Positions 37,367-47,362 of a stretch of DNA of 64,000 nucleotides are shown piece by piece; the stretch's first letter is position 1, and the number at the start of each line of letters is the position of its first letter. This stretch comes from Faecalibacter rhinopitheci (GTDB lineage: Bacteria > Bacteroidota > Bacteroidia > Flavobacteriales > Weeksellaceae). Location: contig NZ_JADGIK010000002.1 in NCBI RefSeq assembly GCF_015234135.1, forward strand, positions 310,001-374,000, read 5' to 3'. The notes under the pieces were generated by a model that did not search any database, was not told where the DNA came from, and saw only the letters and a program-made list of their open reading frames with translations. The translations under genes and the position numbers were made by a program.

Positions 37367-38546
37367 TATATCTTTTTCTTTCGATTTCTAATTCTTCTGG
37401 GGTTTTAATTTGAGTACTTACACTCAAAATAATACCAAATGAAACGCATGTCATCCACATGGCCGTTCCACCATAACTTATCATTGGTAAGGGTTGTCCT
37501 GTAACTGGAATTAAATTAACGGCTACAGCCATATTAATCATTGCCTGAAATATTATAGGAATTCCTACTGCAAATACTAATAATGTTCCAAAAACTGTAT
37601 GAATTTTTGAAGCAATTACACAAATTCTAAATAAAATTATTAAGAAAGTAGCAACCAGTAAAATTGCACCTACAGCGCCATACTCTTCTACGATAATTGC
37701 AAAAATAAAATCAGAAGAAGACTGAGGTAAGGTTTGTTTGAATACACTTTTACCTGGACCTGCCATTTCTGTTATACCTCGTGCAATTGCTGCTTTTGCA
37801 TGTAATACTTGGTAAGATTCTAAAGTTGTTTGACTTTCATCACTAAAAAATTTTTCTATACGCGACACCCATGTATGTACACGTGTATTTCCCATTTTAT
37901 CAGAAAATGTTAAAGCTGCCCAAATAAAAGTTCCTCCCAACGCTAAACCAATAGCTCCTATTATTGAAAGGTATTTTATTGGAAATCCTCCAATAAACAA
38001 AAGTGCCCCACACATTAATGCTAACATTAATGCGGTAGATCCATTAGATGGAAAAATTAATCCTATTGTAATTAACATTGGTAACATTAACTGCACTATA
38101 ACAACATTTACATCATACTCTTTATCTCTATTTTTAGTTAGAAATCGAGCTATGTAAATTAATAATGCTTGCGATGCTATTGTAGAAGGTTGAATTCCTA
38201 CACCAATCCCAGGTAACATTATCCATCGAGATGCATTTGCTCCGCCGATAGATTCTCCTTGAACTAAGGTGAATACTAATAGTACTGCAAGGACGACTAC
38301 ACCTGTTAATGCAAATATCCCGAAATATCTATAATCTAATTTTTGTATAAAATAAATAATTAAAATTCCCACAAATAAAAAGCCAGCATGTTTCATTAAA
38401 TGAGAAAACACCGTTCCTGTTCCTACTGTATAAACTAAGTTAGAACTTGCAGAATATACCGGTAAGAAAGAGAATATAGCCAATACTAATATGAATGACC
38501 ATAGTGGTTTATCTCCTTTAAAATATCTCTGTATTAATGTTGCCAT
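37338..38546 (-). CDS. ftsW: Lipid II polymerase / cell division protein FtsW (SEDS family)
   Basis: 402 residues with about nine to ten membrane helices. FtsW polymerises glycan strands at the septum with its partner FtsI, encoded five genes upstream. SEDS marks include PSTIASQALLIYIARF, the large extracytoplasmic loop with SRIEKFF... and GVAFPQS-like KQTLPQSSSDFIFAIIVEEYG, and the GQPLPMISYGGTAM segment. It lies between murD and murG in the usual dcw order. RodA is the alternative, but the neighbours make FtsW the better call. Confidence 0.93.
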   Translation of the reverse strand: MATLIQRYFKGDKPLWSFILVLAIFSFLPVYSASSNLVYTVGTGTVFSHLMKHAGFLFVGILIIYFIQKLDYRYFGIFALTGVVVLAVLLVFTLVQGESIGGANASRWIMLPGIGVGIQPSTIASQALLIYIARFLTKNRDKEYDVNVVIVQLMLPMLITIGLIFPSNGSTALMLALMCGALLFIGGFPIKYLSIIGAIGLALGGTFIWAALTFSDKMGNTRVHTWVSRIEKFFSDESQTTLESYQVLHAKAAIARGITEMAGPGKSVFKQTLPQSSSDFIFAIIVEEYGAVGAILLVATFLIILFRICVIASKIHTVFGTLLVFAVGIPIIFQAMINMAVAVNLIPVTGQPLPMISYGGTAMWMTCVSFGIILSVSTQIKTPEELEIERKRYSGNDIEDIA

Positions 38547-38568
38547 TTATAATTTTGGAATGATTATT

Positions 38569-39903
38569 TTATGATAATTTTTTAACTTCTTCTTTAAATA
38601 AATTTCCTCTCTCCTCGTATCCATTAAATAAATCGAAACTCGCACACGCTGGGGATAATAATACAACATCTCCATTATGTGCTAATTGATGTGCTTGTGC
38701 TACACAATCAACTATATTATCAGTTTCTACAATTTTTGAAATATATGGTGAGAAAAAATCTATAATTTTCTCATTATGTAATCCTAGACACACAATTGAA
38801 TGAACTTTACTTTTTACAAATGGTAATAATTCATTATAATCATTGCCTTTATCTTTACCTCCGACAATCCATATTACAGGATTTTTCATGCTTTCTAAGG
38901 CAAAGTAAGCTGCGTTAACGTTAGTTGCTTTCGAATCATTAATGTATTTCACTCCGTTTATAGTAGCAACAGCTTCTAACCTATGCTCTACAGATTTAAA
39001 ATCCATTAAACTTTTTTTGATGATTTCTTTTCTAACTTTTAAAATATTAGCTGCGGTTGCTGCTGCTAATGAATTAGAAATATTATGCTTACCTATTAAA
39101 CTAAGTTCATTGATACGCATTTTTAAACCACCTTCAGAGTCATTAATGTAAAAGAACTCATCATTCGCAAAGGAATTTTGATTAGCTTCTTTCATAGTAA
39201 ATGGGTTTATTTGTGCACGAATTGCCATTTTTTCCATTACTTCCATAGTTTTAGGATCATCTAGATTATAGATAAAATGGTCGCTTTCGTCTTGGTTTTC
39301 AGTAATTCTGAATTTAGAGTGTGCATACTTATCAAAACTATAGTCATACTCATCTAAATGATCTGGTGTAATGTTTAATAAAATAGCTACATCAGGTTTA
39401 AATGTTACGATATCATCCAGTTGGAAGCTACTAATTTCTAAAACGAAATATTCATAATTACCTTCTGCGACTAATAAAGCAAAACTTGTCCCGATGTTTC
39501 CACCTAATGCAACATTTAATCCAGCTTGCTTCAGAATATGGAACATTAAACTAGCTGTTGTAGTCTTTCCATTAGATCCTGTTATTGCAATAATTTTTGC
39601 ATCTGTAAAACGTGACGCAAATTCGATCTCAGAAATTACAGAAACTCCATTTTCTTTTAATTTCTGAATCAGTACAGCTTTTTTAGGAATACCAGGACTT
39701 TTCATGACCAAATCTGCATTTAAGATTAACTCTTCTGTATGCTGACCTTCTTCATAAGCAATTCCATGCTCATCCAAAATAGCTTTATATTTATCTTTGA
39801 TTATCCCTCTATCCGAAAGAAAAACCTCATAATTTTCTTTTTTTCCTAAAATGGCAGTTCCTACTCCACTTTCTCCACCCCCAAGAATAACTAATCTCTT
39901 CAT
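38569..39903 (-). CDS. murD: UDP-N-acetylmuramoyl-L-alanine--D-glutamate ligase
   Basis: 444 residues. MurD adds D-Glu to UDP-MurNAc-L-Ala. The N-terminal domain starts VILGGGESGVGTA (5-17); the ATP P-loop is GSNGKTT (109-115); the carbamylated-lysine and HxxD regions appear in NITPDHLDEYDYSFDKYAHSK and NDSKATNVNA; the end has LLSPACASFDLFNGYEERG. Length normal. Gap of 4 bases to mraY upstream and 22 bases to ftsW downstream. Confidence 0.97.
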   Translation of the reverse strand: MKRLVILGGGESGVGTAILGKKENYEVFLSDRGIIKDKYKAILDEHGIAYEEGQHTEELILNADLVMKSPGIPKKAVLIQKLKENGVSVISEIEFASRFTDAKIIAITGSNGKTTTASLMFHILKQAGLNVALGGNIGTSFALLVAEGNYEYFVLEISSFQLDDIVTFKPDVAILLNITPDHLDEYDYSFDKYAHSKFRITENQDESDHFIYNLDDPKTMEVMEKMAIRAQINPFTMKEANQNSFANDEFFYINDSEGGLKMRINELSLIGKHNISNSLAAATAANILKVRKEIIKKSLMDFKSVEHRLEAVATINGVKYINDSKATNVNAAYFALESMKNPVIWIVGGKDKGNDYNELLPFVKSKVHSIVCLGLHNEKIIDFFSPYISKIVETDNIVDCVAQAHQLAHNGDVVLLSPACASFDLFNGYEERGNLFKEEVKKLS

Positions 39904-39907
39904 GGTC

Positions 39908-41134
39908 TTATCTAATTTTAAGCGTAATAACTGACACTACTGCTAGTATAATACCTATAATTATTGCACGTACTACAATTTTACTTTCGTGATACCCTAA
40001 TTTTTGATAATGATGGTGCAAAGGAGACATTAAAAATATACGTCTTCCTTCTCCATATTTCTTTTTAGTGTATTTAAAATAAGAAACCTGTAGCATAACT
40101 GATAAATTTTCTGCGAAGAATATCCCGCATAAAATTGGTAACAATAATTCTTTACGAACTATAATTGCTAATACAGCAATTAATCCTCCAATCGTTAAAC
40201 TACCTGTATCACCCATAAACACTTGCGCAGGGTAAGTATTATACCAAATGAAACCTATTAAGGCTCCTAAAAATGCACCACAAAAAATTAGTACTTCCTC
40301 GGATCTTGGTATAAACATTATGTTAAGGTAATCTGCAAAAATTATATTTCCTGATACAAATACAAACAAAGCCAATGCACATAGAATAACCGCTGATGTA
40401 CCTGCAGCTAAACCGTCTATTCCATCTGTTAAATTTGCTCCATTAGAAACAGCTGTAATAATAAAAATTACTGCTAAAATAAAAATTGCGCCTCCCCAAA
40501 CTGCTTTACCATCTTCGTCCATCCAAAATAAAAAATCTGAATAATTAAATTCATTTCCTTTTACGAATGGCATTGTTGTATCAAGCGATTTATCTTCTTG
40601 TCCAAATTTGACAGGTTTATATTCTAGTTCAATAACTTTTTCTGCACGGTCAATTTGTCTCTTAACTGTTACAGATTCACTAAAATAAAGCATTGTTCCT
40701 ACTACCAATCCAAGCCCTATCTGTCCAACTATCTTAAATTTTCCTTTAAGTCCTTCCTTATTCTTTTTGAAAACTTTTATATAATCATCTAAAAATCCAA
40801 TTACTCCCAGCCATAAGGTTGAAACGAGTAAAATTATAATATAAATATTTTCTAATTTTGCAAATAACAGTACAGGTACTAAAGTTGCAATGATTATAAT
40901 TAATCCACCCATAGTAGGCGTACCTGCTTTTTCAACTTGTCCTTTTAATCCAAGATCACGGACAATTTCACCCATTTGTTCTTTACGTAAATAATGGATG
41001 ATTCGTTTACCGTAAAATAAACTGATAAACATTCCTAATAAAATTGCCATACCTGCACGGAAAGAAGTGTATTGAAACATTCTTGCCCCCGGTATTTGTA
41101 ATTCGTTTAGGTAATCAAATAAATAATATAACAT
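39908..41134 (-). CDS. mraY: Phospho-N-acetylmuramoyl-pentapeptide-transferase MraY
   Basis: 408 residues, about ten membrane helices. MraY makes lipid I from UDP-MurNAc-pentapeptide and undecaprenyl phosphate. Catalytic-site motifs: [21 protein letters not shown] (Asp pair), [30 protein letters not shown], and the histidine-rich [10 protein letters not shown]. It is longer than the ~360-residue norm because of an extracytoplasmic insertion of about 50 residues (around 150-215), which is common in Bacteroidota. Confidence 0.97.
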   Translation of the reverse strand: MLYYLFDYLNELQIPGARMFQYTSFRAGMAILLGMFISLFYGKRIIHYLRKEQMGEIVRDLGLKGQVEKAGTPTMGGLIIIIATLVPVLLFAKLENIYIIILLVSTLWLGVIGFLDDYIKVFKKNKEGLKGKFKIVGQIGLGLVVGTMLYFSESVTVKRQIDRAEKVIELEYKPVKFGQEDKSLDTTMPFVKGNEFNYSDFLFWMDEDGKAVWGGAIFILAVIFIITAVSNGANLTDGIDGLAAGTSAVILCALALFVFVSGNIIFADYLNIMFIPRSEEVLIFCGAFLGALIGFIWYNTYPAQVFMGDTGSLTIGGLIAVLAIIVRKELLLPILCGIFFAENLSVMLQVSYFKYTKKKYGEGRRIFLMSPLHHHYQKLGYHESKIVVRAIIIGIILAVVSVITLKIR

Positions 41135-41139
41135 TTTGC

Positions 41140-42603
41140 CTATTTGTTCAATAATTGACTTAATTCTGTTGCGATTTCTAAATCAGAGAAGTGAGATTTA
41201 ACCCCATTTACTTCTTGATAAGTTTCATGACCTTTACCTGCGATTAAAATAATATCGTTTGGTTCAGCCATTTTTAATGCCGTTTTAATTGCTTCCTTGC
41301 GGTCAGTAATTTTTAACGTGCGATTATAATATTGGGGTTTTACACCAACCTCCATGTCTTGTAAAATAACTTCTGGATCTTCTGATCTTGGATTATCTGA
41401 TGTAAAAATTGCAATTTGTGATTGTGAGCTTGCAATATCAGCCATTTCTGGACGCTTTGTTTTATCGCGATCACCTCCACACCCTACAACAGTAATTAAT
41501 TTTTCATTTTTTGTGCGAATTGCTTCTATTGTATTCAAAACATTTTCTAAAGCATCTGGCGTATGAGCATAATCAACAATTATCACAACTCCTTTAGCTG
41601 TTTTAAAAGTTTGAAAACGTCCATCTACATTTTTTAATGTGCTTAAAGCTGTAAGAATTTGTAATTCGTCTTGGCCTAAAAGTGATGCAATAGCAAAAAC
41701 TTCTAATAAATTATAGGCATTAAATCTACCGATTAATGATGTCCAAAATTCTTTTCCATTAAATTCTAATAGCATTCCATCGAATTGATTCTCTAAAATC
41801 TTAGCTTTAAAATCCGCATCCGTTCTTAGAGCATATGTTTTCTTAGTTGCTACTGTATTTTGTAACATTACTAAACCGTTCTTATCATCAACATTGGTAA
41901 TTGCTATAGCTGACTTTGGTAAATCATCAAAGAATTTCTTTTTTGCGGCTATATAATTTGCAAATGTTTTGTGATAATCTAAATGATCGTGAGTAATATT
42001 GTTGAATCCTGCTACAGCAAAATGTAACCCTGCAATTCTATTTTGATGAATTCCATGAGAGCTCACTTCCATAAAAGCAAATTCACAACCTCTATCTACT
42101 GCTTCTCTAAACATTTTGTTTAGAGTAAGAATATCTGGAGTTGTATGAGTTGATGGTATAATTTCACCATCAATTACAATTTTTATTGTAGAAATAAGGG
42201 CACATGCATAACCTAATTTTGTAAATAACTCATACAATAATGTTGTAGTAGTCGTTTTACCATTAGTTCCGGTTACCCCGATTAATTTTAAATCTTTGGT
42301 TGGATTATCATAATAATTAGATGCTAATACACCTAATGCAATTTGTGCATTTTCTACTTTGATATAAGAAATATTCTCATCAATTTCTGATGGTATTTCT
42401 TCACAAATTATAACTTTAGCACCAAGTTTAATCGCTTTTTCTATATAATTATGCCCATCAACAGTTACTCCTCTAACTGCAACGAATAAATCATCTTCAT
42501 TAACTTTTCTGGAATCGAACTGAATCTCGTTTACAGACACGTCTGTGCGACCCACTGTATGTGAGATAGAAACGCTATATAGTAAATCTCTCAAATTTCT
42601 CAT
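41140..42603 (-). CDS. murE: UDP-MurNAc-tripeptide synthetase MurE (meso-diaminopimelate adding)
   Basis: 487 residues. MurE adds the third stem residue. The ATP P-loop is GTNGKTT (112-118). The specificity motif DNPR (in [11 protein letters not shown]) is the one found in enzymes that use meso-diaminopimelate, so the wall should be the Gram-negative A1-gamma type. The ends of the fold are normal ([12 protein letters not shown]). It overlaps ftsI by 4 bases (ATGA-type). murF, which normally follows, is not in this cluster. Confidence 0.97.
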   Translation of the reverse strand: MRNLRDLLYSVSISHTVGRTDVSVNEIQFDSRKVNEDDLFVAVRGVTVDGHNYIEKAIKLGAKVIICEEIPSEIDENISYIKVENAQIALGVLASNYYDNPTKDLKLIGVTGTNGKTTTTTLLYELFTKLGYACALISTIKIVIDGEIIPSTHTTPDILTLNKMFREAVDRGCEFAFMEVSSHGIHQNRIAGLHFAVAGFNNITHDHLDYHKTFANYIAAKKKFFDDLPKSAIAITNVDDKNGLVMLQNTVATKKTYALRTDADFKAKILENQFDGMLLEFNGKEFWTSLIGRFNAYNLLEVFAIASLLGQDELQILTALSTLKNVDGRFQTFKTAKGVVIIVDYAHTPDALENVLNTIEAIRTKNEKLITVVGCGGDRDKTKRPEMADIASSQSQIAIFTSDNPRSEDPEVILQDMEVGVKPQYYNRTLKITDRKEAIKTALKMAEPNDIILIAGKGHETYQEVNGVKSHFSDLEIATELSQLLNK

Positions 42604-44576
42604 CTCTCCAACATTAAATATATTGTTTCACCTTTTCTAAATTTTGTTCCAGCAGGAATAGACTGATTAGTTACACGTCCAAGTCCTGTATATCTTACAT
42701 CTAATCCTAAATTTTCTAATACAGGAACAGCTTTAGAGCCTGAATATCCCATGACATTAGGTACTATATTTTTAGTTTTATTAGTATTTATTACAGATTC
42801 TTTCGCAAAACTCTTCGTCAAATTCTTACTACTTTTTTTAATTTCAGCAGGCAAAGGTATGGGAGTTTTTGAATAAACCCAATCTGCTATCTTTTTAAAT
42901 ACTGGTGCTGTTACTCCTCCACCGTAATAACCTTTTTGAGGGTTTGGTTTATGAACTACCACTATACAAGAATATTTTGGTTTATCCGCTGGGAAATATC
43001 CTGCAAAAGAAGCACGATATTGCATTCCTTGATCCTTTTTCCAATATTCTACACGCGCGGTTCCTGTTTTACCAGCAATCTCATAATTTTCAGTATGTAT
43101 TAGTTTACCTGTACCTTCTGTTACAGCTCCTTTTAACATGTCTTGCATCGCTTTGATGTTCTCAATAGAAGTTAACTGATCCACTAAGACAATCGGTTCA
43201 AATACAATATCTTCTTCACCTTTTTTAGCAATTTTATCCATGAAAAGAGGTTTTACCATTTTTCCGTTATTTGCAATTGCATTATAAAATGTAACTAACT
43301 GTATTGGCGTAATACTTAGTCCATATCCATATGACATTACAGGCAAGGTTACATTAGACCAAGATTTAGAATTTGGTTTATGCATTACTGGTGCCCCTTC
43401 TCCCAAAATATCTATACCAAGTGGCTTAGTCATATGCCACTTCTCTAGTTTTTCGAAAAATAATTCTGGTTGAGAATTGTAAAATTTATTGATTAGTTTA
43501 GATGTTCCAATATTAGATGATTTTTTAATAACACCATCTACAGTTAAGGTTCCATAACCGTGAGAATCTGTAATTCTTCTGTTATATAATTGATAAGACC
43601 CATTACCAGTTTCTACGGTTGTTTCTTTATTAAAATAACCATCATCCATTCCTACCAGCATCGAAACAGCCTTAAATGTTGAACCTGGTTCCGCTGCTTC
43701 ACCTACCGCATAGTTATAATCATCTATATAGGTACCATCTTCCTTACGGGTTAAATTTACAATTGCTCTAATTTTACCTGTAGGTACTTCCATCACAATT
43801 ACACTTCCATGACGAGCTTCAAATTTAGAAAGCTGCTGATACAAAGCATCATACGATATCATTTGTAAATCTGCATCAATTGTAGTATAAACTGATGAAC
43901 CTGGCTGAGGTTCTTGTTCCCAATGTTTAAATGGTTTCCATTTCCCTCGACCCATAAATTGCTCCCAACGACGACCTTCAATGCCAGTTAGTAAATCGCT
44001 ATAAGCGCCTTCTAGACCAACTTTACCTCTATCATCATCATAACCAATTGTACGTGCACCAATATCTTGGACAATTAATTCACGTTTTGTTTCAACTTCG
44101 TGAATAAACCCTCCTTTATTTTGACCTTTATTAAAAATTGGGAATTTTTTAATTCTTTGATATTCTTCATAATCTAAACCTTTAACAAGCATCATGTATC
44201 GGTTTTTCTTATCACGCTCATTATTAAATTTAGTTAAAAAATGAGCAGAAGATTTATCAAACATTCGACTTAAAGAATCGGCAAGTCCGTGAATATTTTC
44301 TTTATATAAATCTTCTTTAATAGCGACTAAATCTACATAAATATTATGCTTAGTAACAGTAGTGGCCATCAAAGCTCCATTTGAAGCGTATAAATTTCCT
44401 CTTTCCGCTTCTTCTGTAGCAAGTCTAAAATTATTTTTTGAAGCAAACTCTTCCAGCTGTTCTCCTTCAATAATATTTATTCTGAACATAAAAAAAAGTA
44501 TAGCACAAGCCCATAGCGCTAGAAGTCCAGCTACTACCCAACCTTTCATTACTATCCATTTCTTATTATTCATCAA
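42600..44576 (-). CDS. ftsI: Septal peptidoglycan transpeptidase FtsI (PBP3-type) with C-terminal PASTA domain
   Basis: 658 residues. A class B penicillin-binding protein that crosslinks septal wall. One N-terminal membrane helix (about 13-32), a dimerisation domain, then the transpeptidase with SxxK at Ser299-Lys302 (PGSTFKAV), SSN (KKSSNIGTS) and KTG (AGKTGTARV). The last ~65 residues are a PASTA domain (NVMGYSGSKAVPVLENLGLD), uncommon in proteobacterial FtsI but normal in Bacteroidota. It overlaps the ftsL-like gene by 11 bases and murE by 4 bases. Confidence 0.95.
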   Translation of the reverse strand: MMNNKKWIVMKGWVVAGLLALWACAILFFMFRINIIEGEQLEEFASKNNFRLATEEAERGNLYASNGALMATTVTKHNIYVDLVAIKEDLYKENIHGLADSLSRMFDKSSAHFLTKFNNERDKKNRYMMLVKGLDYEEYQRIKKFPIFNKGQNKGGFIHEVETKRELIVQDIGARTIGYDDDRGKVGLEGAYSDLLTGIEGRRWEQFMGRGKWKPFKHWEQEPQPGSSVYTTIDADLQMISYDALYQQLSKFEARHGSVIVMEVPTGKIRAIVNLTRKEDGTYIDDYNYAVGEAAEPGSTFKAVSMLVGMDDGYFNKETTVETGNGSYQLYNRRITDSHGYGTLTVDGVIKKSSNIGTSKLINKFYNSQPELFFEKLEKWHMTKPLGIDILGEGAPVMHKPNSKSWSNVTLPVMSYGYGLSITPIQLVTFYNAIANNGKMVKPLFMDKIAKKGEEDIVFEPIVLVDQLTSIENIKAMQDMLKGAVTEGTGKLIHTENYEIAGKTGTARVEYWKKDQGMQYRASFAGYFPADKPKYSCIVVVHKPNPQKGYYGGGVTAPVFKKIADWVYSKTPIPLPAEIKKSSKNLTKSFAKESVINTNKTKNIVPNVMGYSGSKAVPVLENLGLDVRYTGLGRVTNQSIPAGTKFRKGETIYLMLER

Positions 44577-44955
44577 CTTTATTTACTATATAATATGGTT
44601 GCTTATCTGGTATTTTAAGCCCATACATTTCTGTTTTACTTATAATCTCTGTTTCCAATTGCATACGCATTAAATCTCGATGCTTATCTGTGTATTGAGA
44701 TTTTAAATCTTCTACACTTTCTCGTAATTCATTTATGCGAACAACTTTTCTATCTACCCAATGGGAACTTGTAATACTTAAAAAGGCTAAAAAAACTAAA
44801 AATAGAATAAATTGCCAGTTCTGTTGAGAACCTGTTTTAGTTAAAAAATCACCAGCTAATATCTTTAAAACAGTATTTTTTGATGGTAGCTCTGTTGCTT
44901 TAACTTTTTCTACTTTAGCTTTTCTTTTATTATTTAATGTATTATTGATTCTCAT
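44566..44955 (-). CDS. ftsL: FtsL-like small divisome protein
   Basis: 129 residues. A basic cytoplasmic N-terminus (about 1-45), one membrane helix (about 46-63, WQFILFLVFLAFLSITSSHW) and a short coiled coil (about 66-105). FtsL sequences are poorly conserved; the call rests on this topology and on the position between rsmH and ftsI. It overlaps rsmH by 14 bases and ftsI by 11 bases. Confidence 0.85.
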   Translation of the reverse strand: MRINNTLNNKRKAKVEKVKATELPSKNTVLKILAGDFLTKTGSQQNWQFILFLVFLAFLSITSSHWVDRKVVRINELRESVEDLKSQYTDKHRDLMRMQLETEIISKTEMYGLKIPDKQPYYIVNKVDE

Positions 44956-45850
44956 TTCTTACTGCAATTCTCATTTTCGCACTTCTTGCTCTTGGATTTT
45001 CATTAATCTCATCCTGTTCAGGAATAATCACTTTTGAATGTAATGGTTTAAAAGGTGCATACCAATTTCCATACATATCTCTTTCTGGCTCTCCATCAAA
45101 CATTCCATTTTTGATAAATCTCTTAACCAAGCGATCTTCCAACGAGTGGTATGAAATAATAACTAAGCGGCCACCTGGTTTTATTACATCTGCACACTGA
45201 GTTAACATATCTTTTAACGCAGCCATTTCATCATTTACTTCTATACGTAATGCTTGAAACATTTGAGCAAAGAATTTATTTTCTTTAATTTTTGGTATAA
45301 AAGAAAAAATTTGTTTTAATTCTTCTATCGTTTCAATTGGTTTTATAGCGCGTGCTTTTACAATTTCTTTCGCTAAACGGTATGAACCTTGTAACTCGCC
45401 ATAATCGTAAAAAATACGGGCTAAATCTTCTTGTTCATATTCATTAACAATTGTTTTGGCAGACAATTTAGCATTCTGATTCATTCTCATATCCAACTCA
45501 CCATCAAAACGAGTTGAAAATCCACGCTCTGGTGTATCAAATTGATGAGAAGAAACTCCTAAATCTGCAAGAACACCATCTACTTGACGAATTAATCTAA
45601 ATCTTAAGTTATTTTTTAAGAATCTAAAATTTTGTTCGATCAATTCAAATTTAGGATCGTCAATTTTATTATTTACTGCATCTTCATCCTGATCAAAAGA
45701 AAATAATTTTCCTTCCTCAGCTAAACGGCTTACTATTTCTCGTGAGTGACCTCCACCACCAAAAGTACAATCTACATATATTCCAGACTCATTAATAATT
45801 AATGCATCTACACTTTCTTTTAATAATACTGGATTATGATATTCACTCAT
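44942..45850 (-). CDS. rsmH: 16S rRNA (cytosine-1402-N4)-methyltransferase RsmH
   Basis: 302 residues. RsmH (MraW) methylates N4 of C1402 in 16S rRNA. The start YHNPVLLKESVDALI, the SAM loop YVDCTFGGGGHSREI (24-38), the family stretch GVLADLGVSSHQFD and the end NPRARSAKMRIA identify it. Length normal. It overlaps mraZ by 8 bases, the usual dcw start. Confidence 0.97.
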   Translation of the reverse strand: MSEYHNPVLLKESVDALIINESGIYVDCTFGGGGHSREIVSRLAEEGKLFSFDQDEDAVNNKIDDPKFELIEQNFRFLKNNLRFRLIRQVDGVLADLGVSSHQFDTPERGFSTRFDGELDMRMNQNAKLSAKTIVNEYEQEDLARIFYDYGELQGSYRLAKEIVKARAIKPIETIEELKQIFSFIPKIKENKFFAQMFQALRIEVNDEMAALKDMLTQCADVIKPGGRLVIISYHSLEDRLVKRFIKNGMFDGEPERDMYGNWYAPFKPLHSKVIIPEQDEINENPRARSAKMRIAVRNENQ

Positions 45851-46304
45851 CTTCGTTTAAATTTCCCATGATACCTTCTGCCATTTCCGCAAAATCTATA
45901 TCATCAACATTAATTACATTTTCGTACAATTCTTTATCCCAAATTTCAATCATATTTAGCGAAGTAGACAATACGACTTCTTTATCAATATTTGCGAACT
46001 TCACTAAATCTTTAGAAATTTGTAAACGACCATTCGTATCTAGCTCTACAACTTTTACTCCTGCTGTAAAAACACGTATAAAATCGTTATTTTTTTTCAC
46101 GAAACGATTCAATTTACTTAAATCATTCATGATTTTTTCCCAATTCTTCATGGGATGAATTTCCAAACATTGTTGAAATACTGATCGTTTAATTACATAC
46201 CCATCTTCAACACCTTCAGTCAATTGCCTCTTCAACCCTGCAGGTAAAGGCAACCTTCCTTTTGTGTCTACTTTACATTCGTATGTTCCGACCAATAAAT
46301 TCAT
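45843..46304 (-). CDS. mraZ: Transcriptional regulator MraZ
   Basis: 153 residues with two SpoVT-AbrB-like half domains (VDTKGRLPLPAGLKRQL near 13-29 and LDTNGRLQISKDLVKF in the second half). MraZ forms ring oligomers that bind tandem repeats before the dcw operon and control it. Exactly such a repeat set lies 32-56 bases upstream (TGGTA every 10 bases). The acidic C-terminal tail (DDIDFAEMAEGIMGNLNEDE) is slightly longer than in E. coli. First gene of the 15-kb cluster. Confidence 0.96.
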   Translation of the reverse strand: MNLLVGTYECKVDTKGRLPLPAGLKRQLTEGVEDGYVIKRSVFQQCLEIHPMKNWEKIMNDLSKLNRFVKKNNDFIRVFTAGVKVVELDTNGRLQISKDLVKFANIDKEVVLSTSLNMIEIWDKELYENVINVDDIDFAEMAEGIMGNLNEDE

Positions 46305-46317
46305 GATAGAATTTTTT

Positions 46318-46325
46318 CAAAAATA
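46318..46325 (-). promoter_or_regulatory. -7 box TATTTTTG of the mraZ/dcw promoter
   Basis: TATTTTTG on the minus strand lies between the MraZ repeats and the mraZ ATG (13 bases before it). The repeats would cover the -17 to -41 zone, as expected for a regulator-controlled promoter. Confidence 0.6.
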
Positions 46326-46335
46326 AAAAATATTT

Positions 46336-46360
46336 TACCACAATTTACCATTTTTTACCA
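46336..46360 (-). promoter_or_regulatory. MraZ operator: three TGGTA direct repeats, 10-bp period
   Basis: On the minus strand TGGTA occurs at 46360-46356, 46350-46346 and 46340-46336, each separated by exactly 5 bases. E. coli MraZ binds three TGGGN repeats with 5-base spacers, so the geometry is the same while the fourth base differs. Confidence 0.75.
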
Positions 46361-46549
46361 CAATTGTTTTAAATTTTTATTAACAATTTTAAATTTATAA
46401 TCAAGTAGTTATGCTTTTAACATCTTTTATCTGTTTACTTTTTTAAAAATTATATTTTATATAGCCCATTAATAAAATTCCTATTAATTTGTTTTACAGA
46501 TGATTTATAAACTTTTTTCAATAAATTCTAAAAAAATATAATAAATGAC

Positions 46550-46557
46550 TAAATTTG
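46550..46557 (+). promoter_or_regulatory. -7 box TAAATTTG upstream of the alpha/beta hydrolase gene
   Basis: TAAATTTG ends 20 bases before the ATG; no clear -33 partner. Confidence 0.5.
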
Positions 46558-46577
46558 TCGACTTAACAACAATGTAA

Positions 46578-47360
46578 ATGTTTTTTAGCTTAAAAAAGAA
46601 AGATAAGTTCTCTTATATTGAAGAAGGAGAAGGAAAACCTATAGTATTGCTTCACGGCTTAATGGGTGAACTTAGTAATTTTAGCTCGCTTACAAATTAT
46701 TTTTCTGCAAAAGGATATAAAGTATACGCACCGGAGTTGCCTTTGTATTCTTTACCTATAATTAGCACAAATGTTGCTAATGTCGCTAAACATGTAGCAA
46801 AATTTATCGAAACTGTAATTCAAGAACCTGTCATATTAGTAGGAAACTCTTTAGGTGGACATATTGGATTAGTTATTAGTCATTCACATCCTAATTTAGT
46901 TTCAGCGTTATGCTTAACTGGAAGCTCTGGATTATATGAAAAATCTTTTGGTGAAACTTATCCTAAAAGAGGTGATTACTCTTATGTAGAGCGTAAAACG
47001 CGCGAAGTTTTTTTTGATTCAAGTATTGCAACAAAAGAAATTGTGGATGATGTATTTAACACAGTTAATGACAGAAATAAAGCCATTAAAACACTTTACA
47101 TCGCACGTGATGCCATTAAATCTAACATGAAGGATGATTTAAAGGATATCAAGATTCCTGTATGTTTAATATGGGGAAAACAAGATCCTGTAACTCCACC
47201 AGAAGTGGCTGTGGAATTTAACGAAGAATTACCTGATGCTTCTTTATATTGGATTGATGAATGTGGTCATGCTCCAATGATGGAACATCCAGACCTTTTC
47301 AATGAAATACTTGACAAGTGGTTAATTGAAAAAGGAATTGACCCAAATTTAAAATCGTAA
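46578..47360 (+). CDS. Alpha/beta hydrolase
   Basis: 260 residues. Classic fold marks: oxyanion HGLMG (26-30), nucleophile elbow GNSLGG with Ser91, acid Asp in GKQDPVTPPEVA (about 207-218) and the catalytic His in DECGHAPMMEHP near the end. No signal peptide, so cytoplasmic. The substrate cannot be told from sequence; esterase, lactonase and C-C-bond hydrolase remain possible. The stop is 2 bases before engB, so it is co-transcribed with that GTPase. Confidence 0.88.
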   Translation: MFFSLKKKDKFSYIEEGEGKPIVLLHGLMGELSNFSSLTNYFSAKGYKVYAPELPLYSLPIISTNVANVAKHVAKFIETVIQEPVILVGNSLGGHIGLVISHSHPNLVSALCLTGSSGLYEKSFGETYPKRGDYSYVERKTREVFFDSSIATKEIVDDVFNTVNDRNKAIKTLYIARDAIKSNMKDDLKDIKIPVCLIWGKQDPVTPPEVAVEFNEELPDASLYWIDECGHAPMMEHPDLFNEILDKWLIEKGIDPNLKS

Positions 47361-47362
47361 TT

